64,000 nucleotides of DNA from an uncultured Chitinophaga sp. (lineage in GTDB: Bacteria; Bacteroidota; Bacteroidia; Chitinophagales; Chitinophagaceae), in NCBI RefSeq assembly GCF_937898475.1, contig NZ_CALEJS010000013.1:62001-126000 (forward strand), in the 5' to 3' direction. The notes beneath the pieces are model-generated. The model had not been told where the DNA came from. It was given only the letters and a program-made list of their open reading frames with translations, and searched no databases. The position numbers and the translations under genes are program-made. This document shows, in pieces, positions 34,331-42,194 of the stretch (position 1 is its first letter; each line of letters opens with the position of its first letter).

Positions 34331-35431
34331 ATGGCTAAAAAGCAAAAATCCATACTGACGAAAGAATCACTGGCTTTTCTGAAAACATACCTGAACAATC
34401 CCTCTCCCACGGGGTTTGAAAAGGAAGGGCAGAAACTGTGGCTGGAATACCTGAAGCCTTATATTGACGAGCATATCGTGGATCCTTATGGCTCTGTAGT
34501 AGGCATTATCAACCCGAAAGCACCCTTTAAAGTGGTGATAGAGGCACATGCCGACGAAATATCCTGGTTTGTGAACTATATCTCGCCGGAAGGTTTGATC
34601 TATGTGATCCGCAACGGCGGCTCTGATCAGCAGATAGCCCCTTCCAAAAGGGTGAACATACATACAGAAAAAGGTATTGTAAAAGCAGTGTTCGGCTGGC
34701 CGGCCATCCATACCCGTAACCGTAACCCGGACGGCAAGGAGCCACAGCCCAAAGTAGACAATATCTTCCTGGATTGCGGGGCCCGCTCCAGGAAAGAAGT
34801 AGAAGACCTGGGCATTCATGTAGGCTGCGTGATTACCTTTGAAGACGGCTTTGAAGAACTGAACTATGATTATTTTGTATGCCGCGCCATAGACAACCGC
34901 ATCGGCGGCTTTATGATCGCGGAAGTGGCCCGTATGCTGAAAGAGAACAAGCAGGAGCTGCCTTTTGGCCTGTACATTGTGAACGCCGTACAGGAAGAAG
35001 TAGGTTTAAGGGGCGCAGAAATGATTGCCAAGCGCATTAACGCCAACGTGGCCATCATTACAGACGTAACACACGACTCTACCACACCCATGATCAACAA
35101 GAACGTGGAAGGCGAGATCCGCTGTGGCAACGGCCCCAGCATCACTTATGGTCCTGCCGTGCACAACATCCTGCGTGACCTGATCATCAAAACGGCCAAA
35201 AAGCAGGACATTCCCTTCCAGCGCCACGCCGTAAGCCGCAGCACCGGCACCGATACCGATGCCTTTGCCTATACTGCCGGCGGTACACCATCCGCCCTTA
35301 TCAGCCTCCCGCTGCGCTATATGCACACCACCGTGGAAATGGTGAAAAGGGACGATATTGAAAATACCATTTCCCTGATCTATCATACATTACTGAATAT
35401 CACTCCTAAAACAAACTTCCAATACTTGTAG
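34331..35431 (+). CDS. M42-family metallo-aminopeptidase
   Basis: The 366-residue protein has the two-metal site of the M42 glutamyl/deblocking aminopeptidases: H in AHADEIS, D in RAIDNRIGG, the catalytic glutamates in VQEEVGLRGA, D in ITDVTHDST and H in RYMHTTVE. It removes N-terminal residues from peptides in the cytoplasm. I start it at ATG 34331 (MAKKQKS), downstream of the consensus promoter; upstream in-frame sequence overlaps that promoter. It is flanked by word palindromes on both sides and probably stands alone. Confidence 0.9.
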   Translation: MAKKQKSILTKESLAFLKTYLNNPSPTGFEKEGQKLWLEYLKPYIDEHIVDPYGSVVGIINPKAPFKVVIEAHADEISWFVNYISPEGLIYVIRNGGSDQQIAPSKRVNIHTEKGIVKAVFGWPAIHTRNRNPDGKEPQPKVDNIFLDCGARSRKEVEDLGIHVGCVITFEDGFEELNYDYFVCRAIDNRIGGFMIAEVARMLKENKQELPFGLYIVNAVQEEVGLRGAEMIAKRINANVAIITDVTHDSTTPMINKNVEGEIRCGNGPSITYGPAVHNILRDLIIKTAKKQDIPFQRHAVSRSTGTDTDAFAYTAGGTPSALISLPLRYMHTTVEMVKRDDIENTISLIYHTLLNITPKTNFQYL

Positions 35432-35439
35432 AACGTCAA

Positions 35440-35569
35440 GTTCCATAATCCAGATTCCAAAATCTGAACTTCAAAGGAGGGAAGATGAACAGCCTGGACC
35501 CGGAATCTGGAACCCGGTCCTCCGAATTTGGAATCTGGAATCTGGATTTTGGAATCTGGATTTTGGAAC
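35440..35569. repeat. Word palindrome of GGAATCTGGATTTT units
   Basis: Left arm 35440-35466 (GTTCCATAATCCAGATTCCA and on) pairs with 35542-35569, where GGAATCTGGATTTT units recur in tandem; about 24 of 27 positions match by eye. It begins 8 nt after the peptidase stop. The same type of word (GGAATTTGG) occurs at 48.2-48.4 kb. Confidence 0.7.
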
Positions 35570-35575
35570 CTGGAA

Positions 35576-35607
35576 TTTGGGATTTGAAATATAAACTTGT
35601 AGGTTTG
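35576..35607 (+). promoter_or_regulatory. Consensus promoter of bioB
   Basis: TTTG (35576-35579), 20 nt spacer, TAGGTTTG (35600-35607): an exact match to the Bacteroidota consensus. The ATG of bioB follows 22 nt after the -7 box. No BirA-type operator is obvious. Confidence 0.7.
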
Positions 35608-35629
35608 CTTCCTATTAAATATTACCATT

Positions 35630-36622
35630 ATGCAAGATGTGCAGATCCGTCATGACTGGACCATTGAAGAAATAAAGGCAATTTATAATACACCGCTGCT
35701 GGAACTGATGTACCGTGCAGCTACCATCCACCGCCAATACCAGGCAACTGCAGAAGTACAGGTTTGTACCCTGCTGTCTATCAAAACCGGCGGCTGTTCT
35801 GAGGATTGCGCATATTGCCCTCAGGCCGCCCGCTACCATACCGACATCAAAGTGCACGGCCTGATGAAAAAGGACGAAGTGCTGGATTATGCCCGCAAAG
35901 CCCGCGAAGCCGGTTCTACCCGCTTCTGTATGGGCGCCGCCTGGCGTGAAGTGCGGGATAACCGCGACTTTGACCGTGTACTGGACATGGTAAAAGGTGT
36001 GAACGAGCTGGGAATGGAAGTATGCTGCACACTGGGCATGCTGACGGAAGACCAGGCTAAAAAGCTGGCAGATGCCGGGTTATATGCCTATAACCACAAC
36101 CTGGATACTTCCGACGAATATTACGGTGAGATCATTACCACCCGCACCTATGACGACCGCCTGAAAACGCTGGATAACGTACGTAAGGCAGGCGTAAGCG
36201 TATGCTGCGGCGGTATCGTAGGCCTGGGTGAAAGCCATGAAGACCGCATCAAGATGCTGCACACCCTCTCTACCCTGCCTAAACACCCTGATTCTGTGCC
36301 CATCAACGCCCTGACCCGCGTAAAAGGCACCCCCCTGGAGCATATGCCCAAGGTTGAATTCTGGGATATGGTACGCATGATCGCCACCACCCGCATACTG
36401 ATGCCGGGCGCTATGGTACGCCTCAGCGCCGGACGTGCGGAAATGAGCATCTCCGAACAAGCCATGTGCTTTATGGCCGGCGCCAACTCCATCTTTACCG
36501 GTGAAAAGCTGCTGACCACAGACAACCCCTCCTTTGAACAGGACCACATGATGTTCGAACTGCTGGGCCTCAAAGCCAGGGAGGCGTTTAAAGACGAAAA
36601 AGCTACAGCAGAAGCCTGCTGA
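35630..36622 (+). CDS. bioB: Biotin synthase
   Basis: The 330-residue radical-SAM enzyme has the cluster motif C56-C60-C63 (GGCSEDCAYCPQAARYH) and a typical C-terminal half (MPGAMVRLSAGRAEMS). It inserts sulfur into dethiobiotin to make biotin. It has its own promoter and is not beside other bio genes. Length and motifs are normal. Biotin is the cofactor of the carboxylase whose beta subunit is encoded 2.3 kb upstream, but joint regulation is not shown. Confidence 0.96.
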   Translation: MQDVQIRHDWTIEEIKAIYNTPLLELMYRAATIHRQYQATAEVQVCTLLSIKTGGCSEDCAYCPQAARYHTDIKVHGLMKKDEVLDYARKAREAGSTRFCMGAAWREVRDNRDFDRVLDMVKGVNELGMEVCCTLGMLTEDQAKKLADAGLYAYNHNLDTSDEYYGEIITTRTYDDRLKTLDNVRKAGVSVCCGGIVGLGESHEDRIKMLHTLSTLPKHPDSVPINALTRVKGTPLEHMPKVEFWDMVRMIATTRILMPGAMVRLSAGRAEMSISEQAMCFMAGANSIFTGEKLLTTDNPSFEQDHMMFELLGLKAREAFKDEKATAEAC

Positions 36623-36634
36623 GAATTAATACCG

Positions 36635-36727
36635 AATGAATAATTAATAATTAATAATGCCGGCACCAATACGGTCTTAGCACTTTATAGGGGTTCTTCA
36701 GCAATTGCTAATTATTAATTATTCATT
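36635..36727. repeat. Palindrome with perfect 19-bp stem between bioB and aroQ
   Basis: AATGAATAATTAATAATTA (36635-36653) is the exact reverse complement of 36709-36727. The left arm starts 13 nt after the bioB stop and the right arm covers the aroQ stop (36723). This suits a shared bidirectional terminator without a U-run. Confidence 0.8.
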
Positions 36728-37178
36728 TGTCCCTACCAATTAACCCCACACCACTCCCATTGCCGCCCAGAAAGTACTGCACCCCTAAAGCATACCCTTT
36801 CATACCCAGGCCACAAATGCTGCCTGCACATTTGGGGGCGATCAGGGAAGTGTGCCTGAACTCCTCGCGGGCATATACGTTACTGATGTGTATTTCTATC
36901 ACGGGGGTTTTAATGGCGGCGATGGCATCGCGGATAGCAACGGAGGTATGGGTGTAGCCACCTGCATTCAACAGGATACCATCTGCTGAAAAGCCCTGCT
37001 CATGCAGCTGATTGATGATCTCTCCTTCCACGTTGCTTTGGAAATAGGTGAACTGAACTGCGGGAAATTGCTTTTGCAGTGCGGCGAAATAATCTTCAAA
37101 TGATTCACTGCCATAGATACCTGGCTCGCGTTTACCCAGCAGGTTGAGATTAGGTCCGTTTATAATGACGATATGCAT
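36723..37178 (-). CDS. aroQ: Type II 3-dehydroquinate dehydratase
   Basis: The 151-residue protein has the family start IINGPNLNLLGKREPGIYG (catalytic Y22) and the active-site stretches LNAGGYTHTSVAIRDAI and EIHISNVYAREEFRHTS. It dehydrates 3-dehydroquinate in the shikimate pathway as a dodecamer. I start it at the ATG ending at 37178. The preceding in-frame codons overlap the UbiX-like gene and match nothing. Confidence 0.96.
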   Translation of the reverse strand: MHIVIINGPNLNLLGKREPGIYGSESFEDYFAALQKQFPAVQFTYFQSNVEGEIINQLHEQGFSADGILLNAGGYTHTSVAIRDAIAAIKTPVIEIHISNVYAREEFRHTSLIAPKCAGSICGLGMKGYALGVQYFLGGNGSGVGLIGRDK

Positions 37179-37192
37179 ATTATAAGTTACTA

Positions 37193-37762
37193 TTAAACTA
37201 TCTGGTCCCCCCAACGGTACGTATCCTGTTCAATTCCCGCCAGGTCCAGTACCCGATCTGTTACGGTGGCTGCTACCGCCTCCAGGCTGGCGGGCTTGCT
37301 GTAAAAAGAAGGAGTTGCCGGGCAGATGATACCACCGGCTTCCGTAAGGGTAAGCATATTGCGCAGGTGCATCAGGTTGTAGGGCGTTTCCCTTACTACG
37401 CAGATCAGTTTGCGGCGTTCTTTCAGCACCACATCGGCGGCGCGGGTGATCAGGTCGTTTGAAACACCGGTAGCAATGCGGCCCAGGGTTCCCATAGAGC
37501 AGGGACAAATGATCATGGTGTTGAACTGGCCGGAGCCGCTGGCAAAAGGTGCATGGAAATCCTGCTGGCTGTAGAAGCGGAAAGGCAGCTGCTCATAGCT
37601 CCTGTCTTCCAGCTCTGTTTCCCACACCGTTTTGGCGTTCTCTGTCATCACCACGGCCACGGTGTCAATCTGTACGGCCGCTGCCTGCAGCTTGCCCAGC
37701 AGTTGCCGGGCATATATGGAACCGCTGGCGCCAGTAACAGCCACTACTATACGATGCTTCAT
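37193..37762 (-). CDS. UbiX-like flavin prenyltransferase
   Basis: The 189-residue flavoprotein begins IVVAVTGASGSIYARQLL and has CPCSMGTLGRIATGVSNDLI and LICVVRETPYNLMHLRNM, the UbiX/Pad1 signatures. UbiX attaches a dimethylallyl group to FMN to make the cofactor of UbiD decarboxylases. I start it at the ATG ending at 37762. The gene is 14 nt upstream of aroQ and likely co-transcribed. No ubiD is in the window. Confidence 0.92.
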   Translation of the reverse strand: MKHRIVVAVTGASGSIYARQLLGKLQAAAVQIDTVAVVMTENAKTVWETELEDRSYEQLPFRFYSQQDFHAPFASGSGQFNTMIICPCSMGTLGRIATGVSNDLITRAADVVLKERRKLICVVRETPYNLMHLRNMLTLTEAGGIICPATPSFYSKPASLEAVAATVTDRVLDLAGIEQDTYRWGDQIV

Positions 37763-37780
37763 TATTTTGTATATGTAGTG

Positions 37781-37788
37781 CAAACTTA
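37781..37788 (-). promoter_or_regulatory. -7 element upstream of ubiX-like gene
   Basis: Minus-strand TAAGTTTG, a perfect TAnnTTTG, ends 19 nt before the ATG. No clear -33 box is seen. It overlaps the divergent start region of the peroxidase gene. Confidence 0.45.
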
Positions 37789-37801
37789 GGAAATTTGACT
37801 T

Positions 37802-38398
37802 ATGACAGGCAGACAATCTTTTCTACAAAAGTTCTATCCGTTGATCATGCGCTTTGCGCGCACATTAGGCAAAAAGGGCCGCATACTGCAAAACAGGCAG
37901 GAACAAAAGCCGCGGGTGGCCTTTTCCACCCTCACCATGGTGAGCAATAAAGGCGATATGATACCCATGAGTCAATTCAGCGGCAGGCACCTCCTGCTGG
38001 TGAACACCGCCTCTGATTGCGGCTATACGGCGCAGTATGCCGAGCTGCAGGAGCTCCACGAACGCTTTCCCCAACTGGTGATCATCGGGTTTCCGGCAAA
38101 TGATTTTAAGGAACAGGAAAAAGGAGATGATGCAGATATTGCCCGTTTCTGCCAGCTGAACTTTGGGGTCACCTTTACGCTGGCAGCCAAGAGCAGTGTA
38201 TTGAAAGGTCCGCAGCAGAACAACATCTTCCGCTGGCTTACAGACCCGGGTCTTAATGGCTGGAATCACCAGCAGCCTGAATGGAATTTCAGCAAATACC
38301 TGGTAAACAGTGACGGGATGCTGACACACTATTTCGGCCCGGCAGTATCTCCGCTTGGCAAAGAAGTACTTGGGGCAGTAGGTGTAATTAGCCGTTAG
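37802..38398 (+). CDS. Glutathione peroxidase family protein
   Basis: A 198-residue thioredoxin-fold protein with the peroxidatic cysteine C73 in VNTASDCGYTAQYAEL and the conserved EWNFSKYLVNSDG near the C-terminus. At the usual FPCNQF position, which supplies the resolving region and a catalytic glutamine, it has FPANDF. It may still reduce hydroperoxides, perhaps with thioredoxin or another thiol, but the tetrad is altered. It is divergent from ubiX. The first 30 or so residues are extra compared with typical members, so a later start is possible. Confidence 0.85.
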   Translation: MTGRQSFLQKFYPLIMRFARTLGKKGRILQNRQEQKPRVAFSTLTMVSNKGDMIPMSQFSGRHLLLVNTASDCGYTAQYAELQELHERFPQLVIIGFPANDFKEQEKGDDADIARFCQLNFGVTFTLAAKSSVLKGPQQNNIFRWLTDPGLNGWNHQQPEWNFSKYLVNSDGMLTHYFGPAVSPLGKEVLGAVGVISR

Positions 38399-38495
38399 CT
38401 ATTGGCTGTTAGCTGTTGACATTTGCTTTAATGCGAGCTGGCAGCTGGTAGCTAATAGCTAGCAGCTGACAATCAGGAGCCAACAGCTAATAGCT
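38391..38495. repeat. Word palindrome of TTAGCTATTAGCTGTT units
   Basis: Variants of TTAGCTATTGGCTGTTAGCT on the left face AGCTAATAGCTAGCAGCT and CAACAGCTAATAGCTG on the right. It overlaps both flanking stop codons, including the last six codons (LLAVGS) of the YtxJ-like gene. Confidence 0.65.
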
Positions 38496-38814
38496 GTTCT
38501 CTCAGTTCATCCATTGAAATGCCGCTGTGGCTTTGATCGTACACACATGCTCCATTACGGATAAGCAATACCTGCGGCGATTCATGCTCAACCGCGTACT
38601 CATCAGCAATCCTGTTGGAGATGGAACGATGCCTGATCAGATCGAGATAATAGAAGTTTAGTCCCTGCGGGGCGCCGTCACGCTCAAGGCGTGCCTTTAC
38701 CATAGCGCTGACAGCACAGCGGGTACTGTGCTTAAAAATAACAACGGGCTCTTGTGCCGATACTGTCCTGATTTCTTCCAGTTGCGATTCGCTATCCAGC
38801 GTGATCCAATTCAT
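38473..38814 (-). CDS. YtxJ-like bacillithiol-system thiol protein
   Basis: The 113-residue thioredoxin-like protein has FKHSTRCAVSAMVKARLE, the single-cysteine motif of the YtxJ family, and ESPQVLLIRNG before the last strand. YtxJ is proposed to remove bacillithiol from S-thiolated proteins in the cytoplasm. Its ATG directly abuts the stop of a tiny lipoprotein gene upstream (TAAATG). The last codons lie inside a word palindrome. Confidence 0.88.
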   Translation of the reverse strand: MNWITLDSESQLEEIRTVSAQEPVVIFKHSTRCAVSAMVKARLERDGAPQGLNFYYLDLIRHRSISNRIADEYAVEHESPQVLLIRNGACVYDQSHSGISMDELREQLLAVGS

Positions 38815-38961
38815 TTAACACTCCTTCGCTTTTTGCGCGGGAGCCGATTTAGAGATCTTCATCGGGCATCCCAGTTTCGAATGCGTTGCACACGATGTGA
38901 ATAAAACCGCAAAGATACAAACAAGGCCGGCAACGCCCAACATTTTAAAACGAGCAGTCAT
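38815..38961 (-). CDS. Small 48-residue lipoprotein
   Basis: A short frame starts at the ATG ending at 38961. It encodes a signal peptide and lipobox (VLFTSCATHSKLGCPMK, acylated cysteine C24), then only 24 mature residues with cysteines at 32 and 48 and several lysines. The stop codon abuts the YtxJ start without a gap, and a perfect consensus promoter lies upstream at 39044-39075. Coupling to a thiol-repair gene and the paired cysteines suggest a role in envelope redox or metal stress, which is inference. I do not recognise a family. Confidence 0.75.
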   Translation of the reverse strand: MTARFKMLGVAGLVCIFAVLFTSCATHSKLGCPMKISKSAPAQKAKEC

Positions 38962-39029
38962 GACTGGAAATTTAGATAATAATTGAAAATTCATAGGGAA
39001 TAAATAATCTCTTTGTTTAATCGTGCTTT

Positions 39030-39039
39030 GTAACGTTAC
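39030..39039. promoter_or_regulatory. 10-bp palindrome GTAACGTTAC at predicted start site
   Basis: The perfect palindrome GTAACGTTAC, flanked by CTTTG on each side, lies 5-14 nt beyond the -7 box of the small lipoprotein promoter. It would cover the transcription start and so could be a repressor site. It is also upstream of mpl. Confidence 0.45.
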
Positions 39040-39043
39040 TTTG

Positions 39044-39075
39044 CAAATATAAAAAATATATTAAAAGAAAACAAA
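39044..39075 (-). promoter_or_regulatory. Consensus promoter of lipoprotein-ytxJ pair
   Basis: On the minus strand: TTTG (39072-39075), 20 nt spacer, TATATTTG (39044-39051), an exact consensus. The lipoprotein ATG is about 80 nt downstream. Confidence 0.7.
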
Positions 39076-39106
39076 ATATCACCTTCAGACCTTTCTCCTG
39101 ACTATT

Positions 39107-40465
39107 ATGAAAGTTCACTTTATTGCTATTGGCGGCAGTGTTATGCACCAGCTTGCCATTGCATTATACCATAAAGGGTACCAGGTTAGCGGCAGTGACG
39201 ATGAAATTTATGAGCCCGCGCTCAGTAACCTCGCAAAGGTAGGCATTTTACCCGGTTCAATCGGCTGGGATGCCTCCCGTATCACCCCCGACCTGGATGC
39301 CGTGATCCTCGGCATGCATGCCCGGGCAGATAACCCGGAACTGGTACGTGCACAGGAGCTGGGACTGAAGATCTATTCCTTCCCGGAATACATTTACCAG
39401 GAAAGCCTGCACAAAACCCGCGTGGCCATTGGCGGCAGCCACGGTAAAACCACTACCACCGCCATGATCATGCATGTACTGCAGGCCCGGCAGCGTGCTT
39501 TTGACTACCTCGTGGGTGCCCGCCTGGAAGGCTTTGCCCAATCCGTAAACGTAACTTCCGCTCCGCTTATTATATGCGAAGCCGATGAGTACCCGGCCTC
39601 TGTCGTGGAAAAACGCCCTAAATTCCATTTTCTCCATCCCCATATTGCCGTGCTCACCGGTATAGCCTGGGACCATATAAACGTATTTCCCACTTTCGAT
39701 ATCTACCTGGAACAGTTTGCCATCTTCATCCGGCAGATGGAGGCAGGCAGTACCCTGATCTATAACAATGCAGATGAAGAGCTGCGCAGGCTGGTGGCAA
39801 AGGAAGGCGCCCATCTGAAACTGGTGCCCTACAACCTGCCTATCAATATCATCAAAGACGGCATTACCCGGGTGTATTTTGATGAAGGCTTTGCAGACCT
39901 GCAGGTGTTCGGCGCTCATAACCTCCTGAATATGCATGCCGCCAAACTGGTGTGTAATGAACTGGGCATCGGGGATGAGGAGTTCCTGGAAGCGATAGCC
40001 AGCTTTAAAGGGGCCGCCAAACGCCTGGAACTGGTAGGACGGAATGCACACTGCGCCATTTACCGCGACTTTGCACATGCGCCCTCCAAGGTAAAGGCCA
40101 CCATCCAGGCCCTGAAACAACAGCAACCGGAGCGGAAGCTGATCGCCGTACTGGAACTGCACACCTACAGCAGCCTGAATGCCGGCTTTATGAGCCAGTA
40201 CAAAGACGCTATGGAGGCTGCAGACGAGGCAGTGGTATTTTACAGCCGGCACGCACTGGAAATAAAGCGGATGCCTGATCTGGACCCGCAGCAGATCATG
40301 AAGGGATTTGGGAGGAATGACCTGCACGTGTTCAATAAACGCGCTCAACTTGAAAACTTCCTGGACGTACAGCACTATATCAACACTAATTTGTTGATGA
40401 TGAGCTCTGGCGACTATGAAGGATTGGATGTAAATTCGTTAAAAAAATATCTAACAATAAAGTAG
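39107..40465 (+). CDS. mpl: Mpl-type murein tripeptide ligase
   Basis: The 452-residue Mur ligase has an N-terminal Rossmann start (VHFIAIGGSVMHQLAIALYH), the ATP loop GGSHGKTTTTAMI, the EADEYPAS segment and RDFAHAPSKVKATI. The start resembles MurC but the details fit Mpl, UDP-N-acetylmuramate:L-Ala-gamma-D-Glu-meso-DAP ligase, which recycles cell-wall tripeptide. It stands alone, divergent from the lipoprotein-ytxJ pair, and is followed by a 30-bp perfect palindrome. Confidence 0.92.
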   Translation: MKVHFIAIGGSVMHQLAIALYHKGYQVSGSDDEIYEPALSNLAKVGILPGSIGWDASRITPDLDAVILGMHARADNPELVRAQELGLKIYSFPEYIYQESLHKTRVAIGGSHGKTTTTAMIMHVLQARQRAFDYLVGARLEGFAQSVNVTSAPLIICEADEYPASVVEKRPKFHFLHPHIAVLTGIAWDHINVFPTFDIYLEQFAIFIRQMEAGSTLIYNNADEELRRLVAKEGAHLKLVPYNLPINIIKDGITRVYFDEGFADLQVFGAHNLLNMHAAKLVCNELGIGDEEFLEAIASFKGAAKRLELVGRNAHCAIYRDFAHAPSKVKATIQALKQQQPERKLIAVLELHTYSSLNAGFMSQYKDAMEAADEAVVFYSRHALEIKRMPDLDPQQIMKGFGRNDLHVFNKRAQLENFLDVQHYINTNLLMMSSGDYEGLDVNSLKKYLTIK

Positions 40466-40478
40466 TTTGAGGTGGAAT

Positions 40479-40577
40479 GTTTGAGGTTTGAAGTTCGTTT
40501 AGATGTTACAGGTTCAACAGCAGTGGCATACACTAATTTTTGACCACTAACATCTAAACGAACTTCAAACCTCAAAC
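40479..40577. repeat. Perfect 30-bp inverted repeat between mpl and exonuclease
   Basis: Positions 40479-40508 and 40548-40577 are exact reverse complements over 30 bp, with a 39 nt loop. The arm starts GTTTGAGGTTTGAAGTTCGT, and extra GTTTGA-type words flank both sides (40464-40476 and 40578-40606). It begins 13 nt after the mpl stop. No poly-U tail follows. Confidence 0.88.
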
Positions 40578-40610
40578 CTCAAACTTCAAACAATCTTTCA
40601 AACTTTAAAA

Positions 40611-41384
40611 ATGCCCACTTTACAACTCAACAGGCCCCTGGCCGTTATTGACCTGGAAACCACCGGCACCAATGTAGCAACAGACAGGATCATTGAGATC
40701 GCGATCGTGAAAGTGTTCCCGGACAGGACCACGCAATCAAAGGTGAAACGTGTTAACCCAGAAATGCAGATCCCCGCTTCTTCTACCGCTATACATGGTA
40801 TTACAGATGAGCACGTAAAAGATTGCCAGACCTTTAAACAGATGGCGAACGAAATGCGCCAGTTCCTGGATAACTGTGATATAGCAGGCTATAACTCCAA
40901 CCGCTTTGATATTCCCATGCTGGTGGAAGAATTCTTACGGGCAGGGCTCGAGTTTGATGTATCCAACCGCAAATTCATCGACGTACAGAAGATCTTTCAC
41001 CTGATGGAAAAACGCACGCTGAGCGCCGCTTATAAATTCTATTGCGACAAACAATTGGAGAATGCACACAGCGCGGAAGCCGATGCGCTGGCCACCTACG
41101 AGATACTGGAGGCCCAGCTGAACAGGTACGATACCCTGCGGGCCGATGTAGAAGGCCTGGCTGATTTTACCCGCGAAGAAGAATATATTGACTTTGCCCG
41201 CCGTATGGTGATGCAGGGCGGTAAGGAAGTGTTCAATTTCGGTAAATATAAAGGCCGCCCGGTACGTGAAGTGCTGAAAATAGAACCCCAGTATTACGAC
41301 TGGATGATGAAAGCTGATTTTCCGCTGAACACCAAACAAAAACTAACAGAAATTTATCATAGTATGATGTTAAAAAAAATGTAA
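40611..41384 (+). CDS. DEDDh 3'-5' exonuclease with DUF3820-like tail
   Basis: The 257-residue protein has the exonuclease motifs of the DNA polymerase III epsilon/DnaQ family: D14/E16 in AVIDLETTGT, GYNSNRFDIPMLVEEF, and HSAEADALATYEIL. After the nuclease (about 1-170), the tail FNFGKYKGRPVREVLKIEPQ resembles the DUF3820 module. It degrades single-stranded DNA or RNA 3' ends in the cytoplasm. The tail may add a substrate or protein contact. No polymerase gene is nearby. Confidence 0.9.
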   Translation: MPTLQLNRPLAVIDLETTGTNVATDRIIEIAIVKVFPDRTTQSKVKRVNPEMQIPASSTAIHGITDEHVKDCQTFKQMANEMRQFLDNCDIAGYNSNRFDIPMLVEEFLRAGLEFDVSNRKFIDVQKIFHLMEKRTLSAAYKFYCDKQLENAHSAEADALATYEILEAQLNRYDTLRADVEGLADFTREEEYIDFARRMVMQGGKEVFNFGKYKGRPVREVLKIEPQYYDWMMKADFPLNTKQKLTEIYHSMMLKKM

Positions 41385-41454
41385 TATTTTTTAGGAACAT
41401 CCTATCTTGCGCCCTGATTACACTATTTTCGCAGTCCAAAATAATGTTCGCTGA

Positions 41455-42192
41455 TTGGAAAAGCTTGTCATAATACCTACGTACAATGAGAAGGATAATA
41501 TCCGCAAGATCATTGACGCTGTGTTTTCCTTGCAGCAGGGGTTTCATGTGCTTATCATAGACGATGGATCGCCGGACGGAACGGCTAACATCGTGAAAAG
41601 CTTGCAGCAACAACACCCCGGAGAACTGTTCCTGGAAGAAAGGAGCGGCAAACAGGGGCTGGGTACTGCGTATATACACGGCTTTCGCTGGGCAATAGCC
41701 AGGAATTACGATTATATTTTTGAGATGGACGCCGATTTCTCCCATAACCCGGCAGACCTGATACGCCTGTATGAGGCCTGCGCAGTGGGCGGAGCAGATA
41801 TGTCCGTAGGATCCCGCTACGTAAAGGGCGGCCGCACCGAGAACTGGCCCTGGGACCGTGCCGTGCTCTCTTACGGCGCTTCCATCTATGTGGGCATCAT
41901 TACCTGGATGCCTGTACGAGACGCTACAGCCGGTTTTGTCTGCTATCACCGCTCCGTACTGGAAGCCATTAAATTTGACGCTATCCAGTTTGTGGGATAT
42001 GCGTTCCAGATAGAAATGAAATTTACCGCCTGGAAACTGGGCTTTAAAATAAAAGAAGTACCCATCACCTTCAAAGACCGCAAGGAAGGCTATTCCAAAA
42101 TGAGCAGGGGCATTGTGAAAGAAGGTATACTGGGCGTACTGAAAATTCAACTGCAAAGCCTTTTCCGCCGGTACGAAAAAAGACATAGATAA
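41455..42192 (+). CDS. Polyprenol-phosphate mannose synthase-like GT2
   Basis: The 245-residue protein reads KLVIIPTYNEKDNIRKIIDA with DDGSPDGT at 37-44 and DAD at 92-94 (MDADFSHNPADL), the DPM1-type pattern. Such enzymes load mannose or another hexose onto a polyprenyl phosphate. There is no C-terminal membrane domain, as in soluble DPM1-like members. The only workable start is TTG at 41455, because an in-frame TGA directly precedes it. It lies 2 nt upstream of the EamA gene. Confidence 0.9.
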   Translation: MEKLVIIPTYNEKDNIRKIIDAVFSLQQGFHVLIIDDGSPDGTANIVKSLQQQHPGELFLEERSGKQGLGTAYIHGFRWAIARNYDYIFEMDADFSHNPADLIRLYEACAVGGADMSVGSRYVKGGRTENWPWDRAVLSYGASIYVGIITWMPVRDATAGFVCYHRSVLEAIKFDAIQFVGYAFQIEMKFTAWKLGFKIKEVPITFKDRKEGYSKMSRGIVKEGILGVLKIQLQSLFRRYEKRHR

Positions 42193-42194
42193 GT

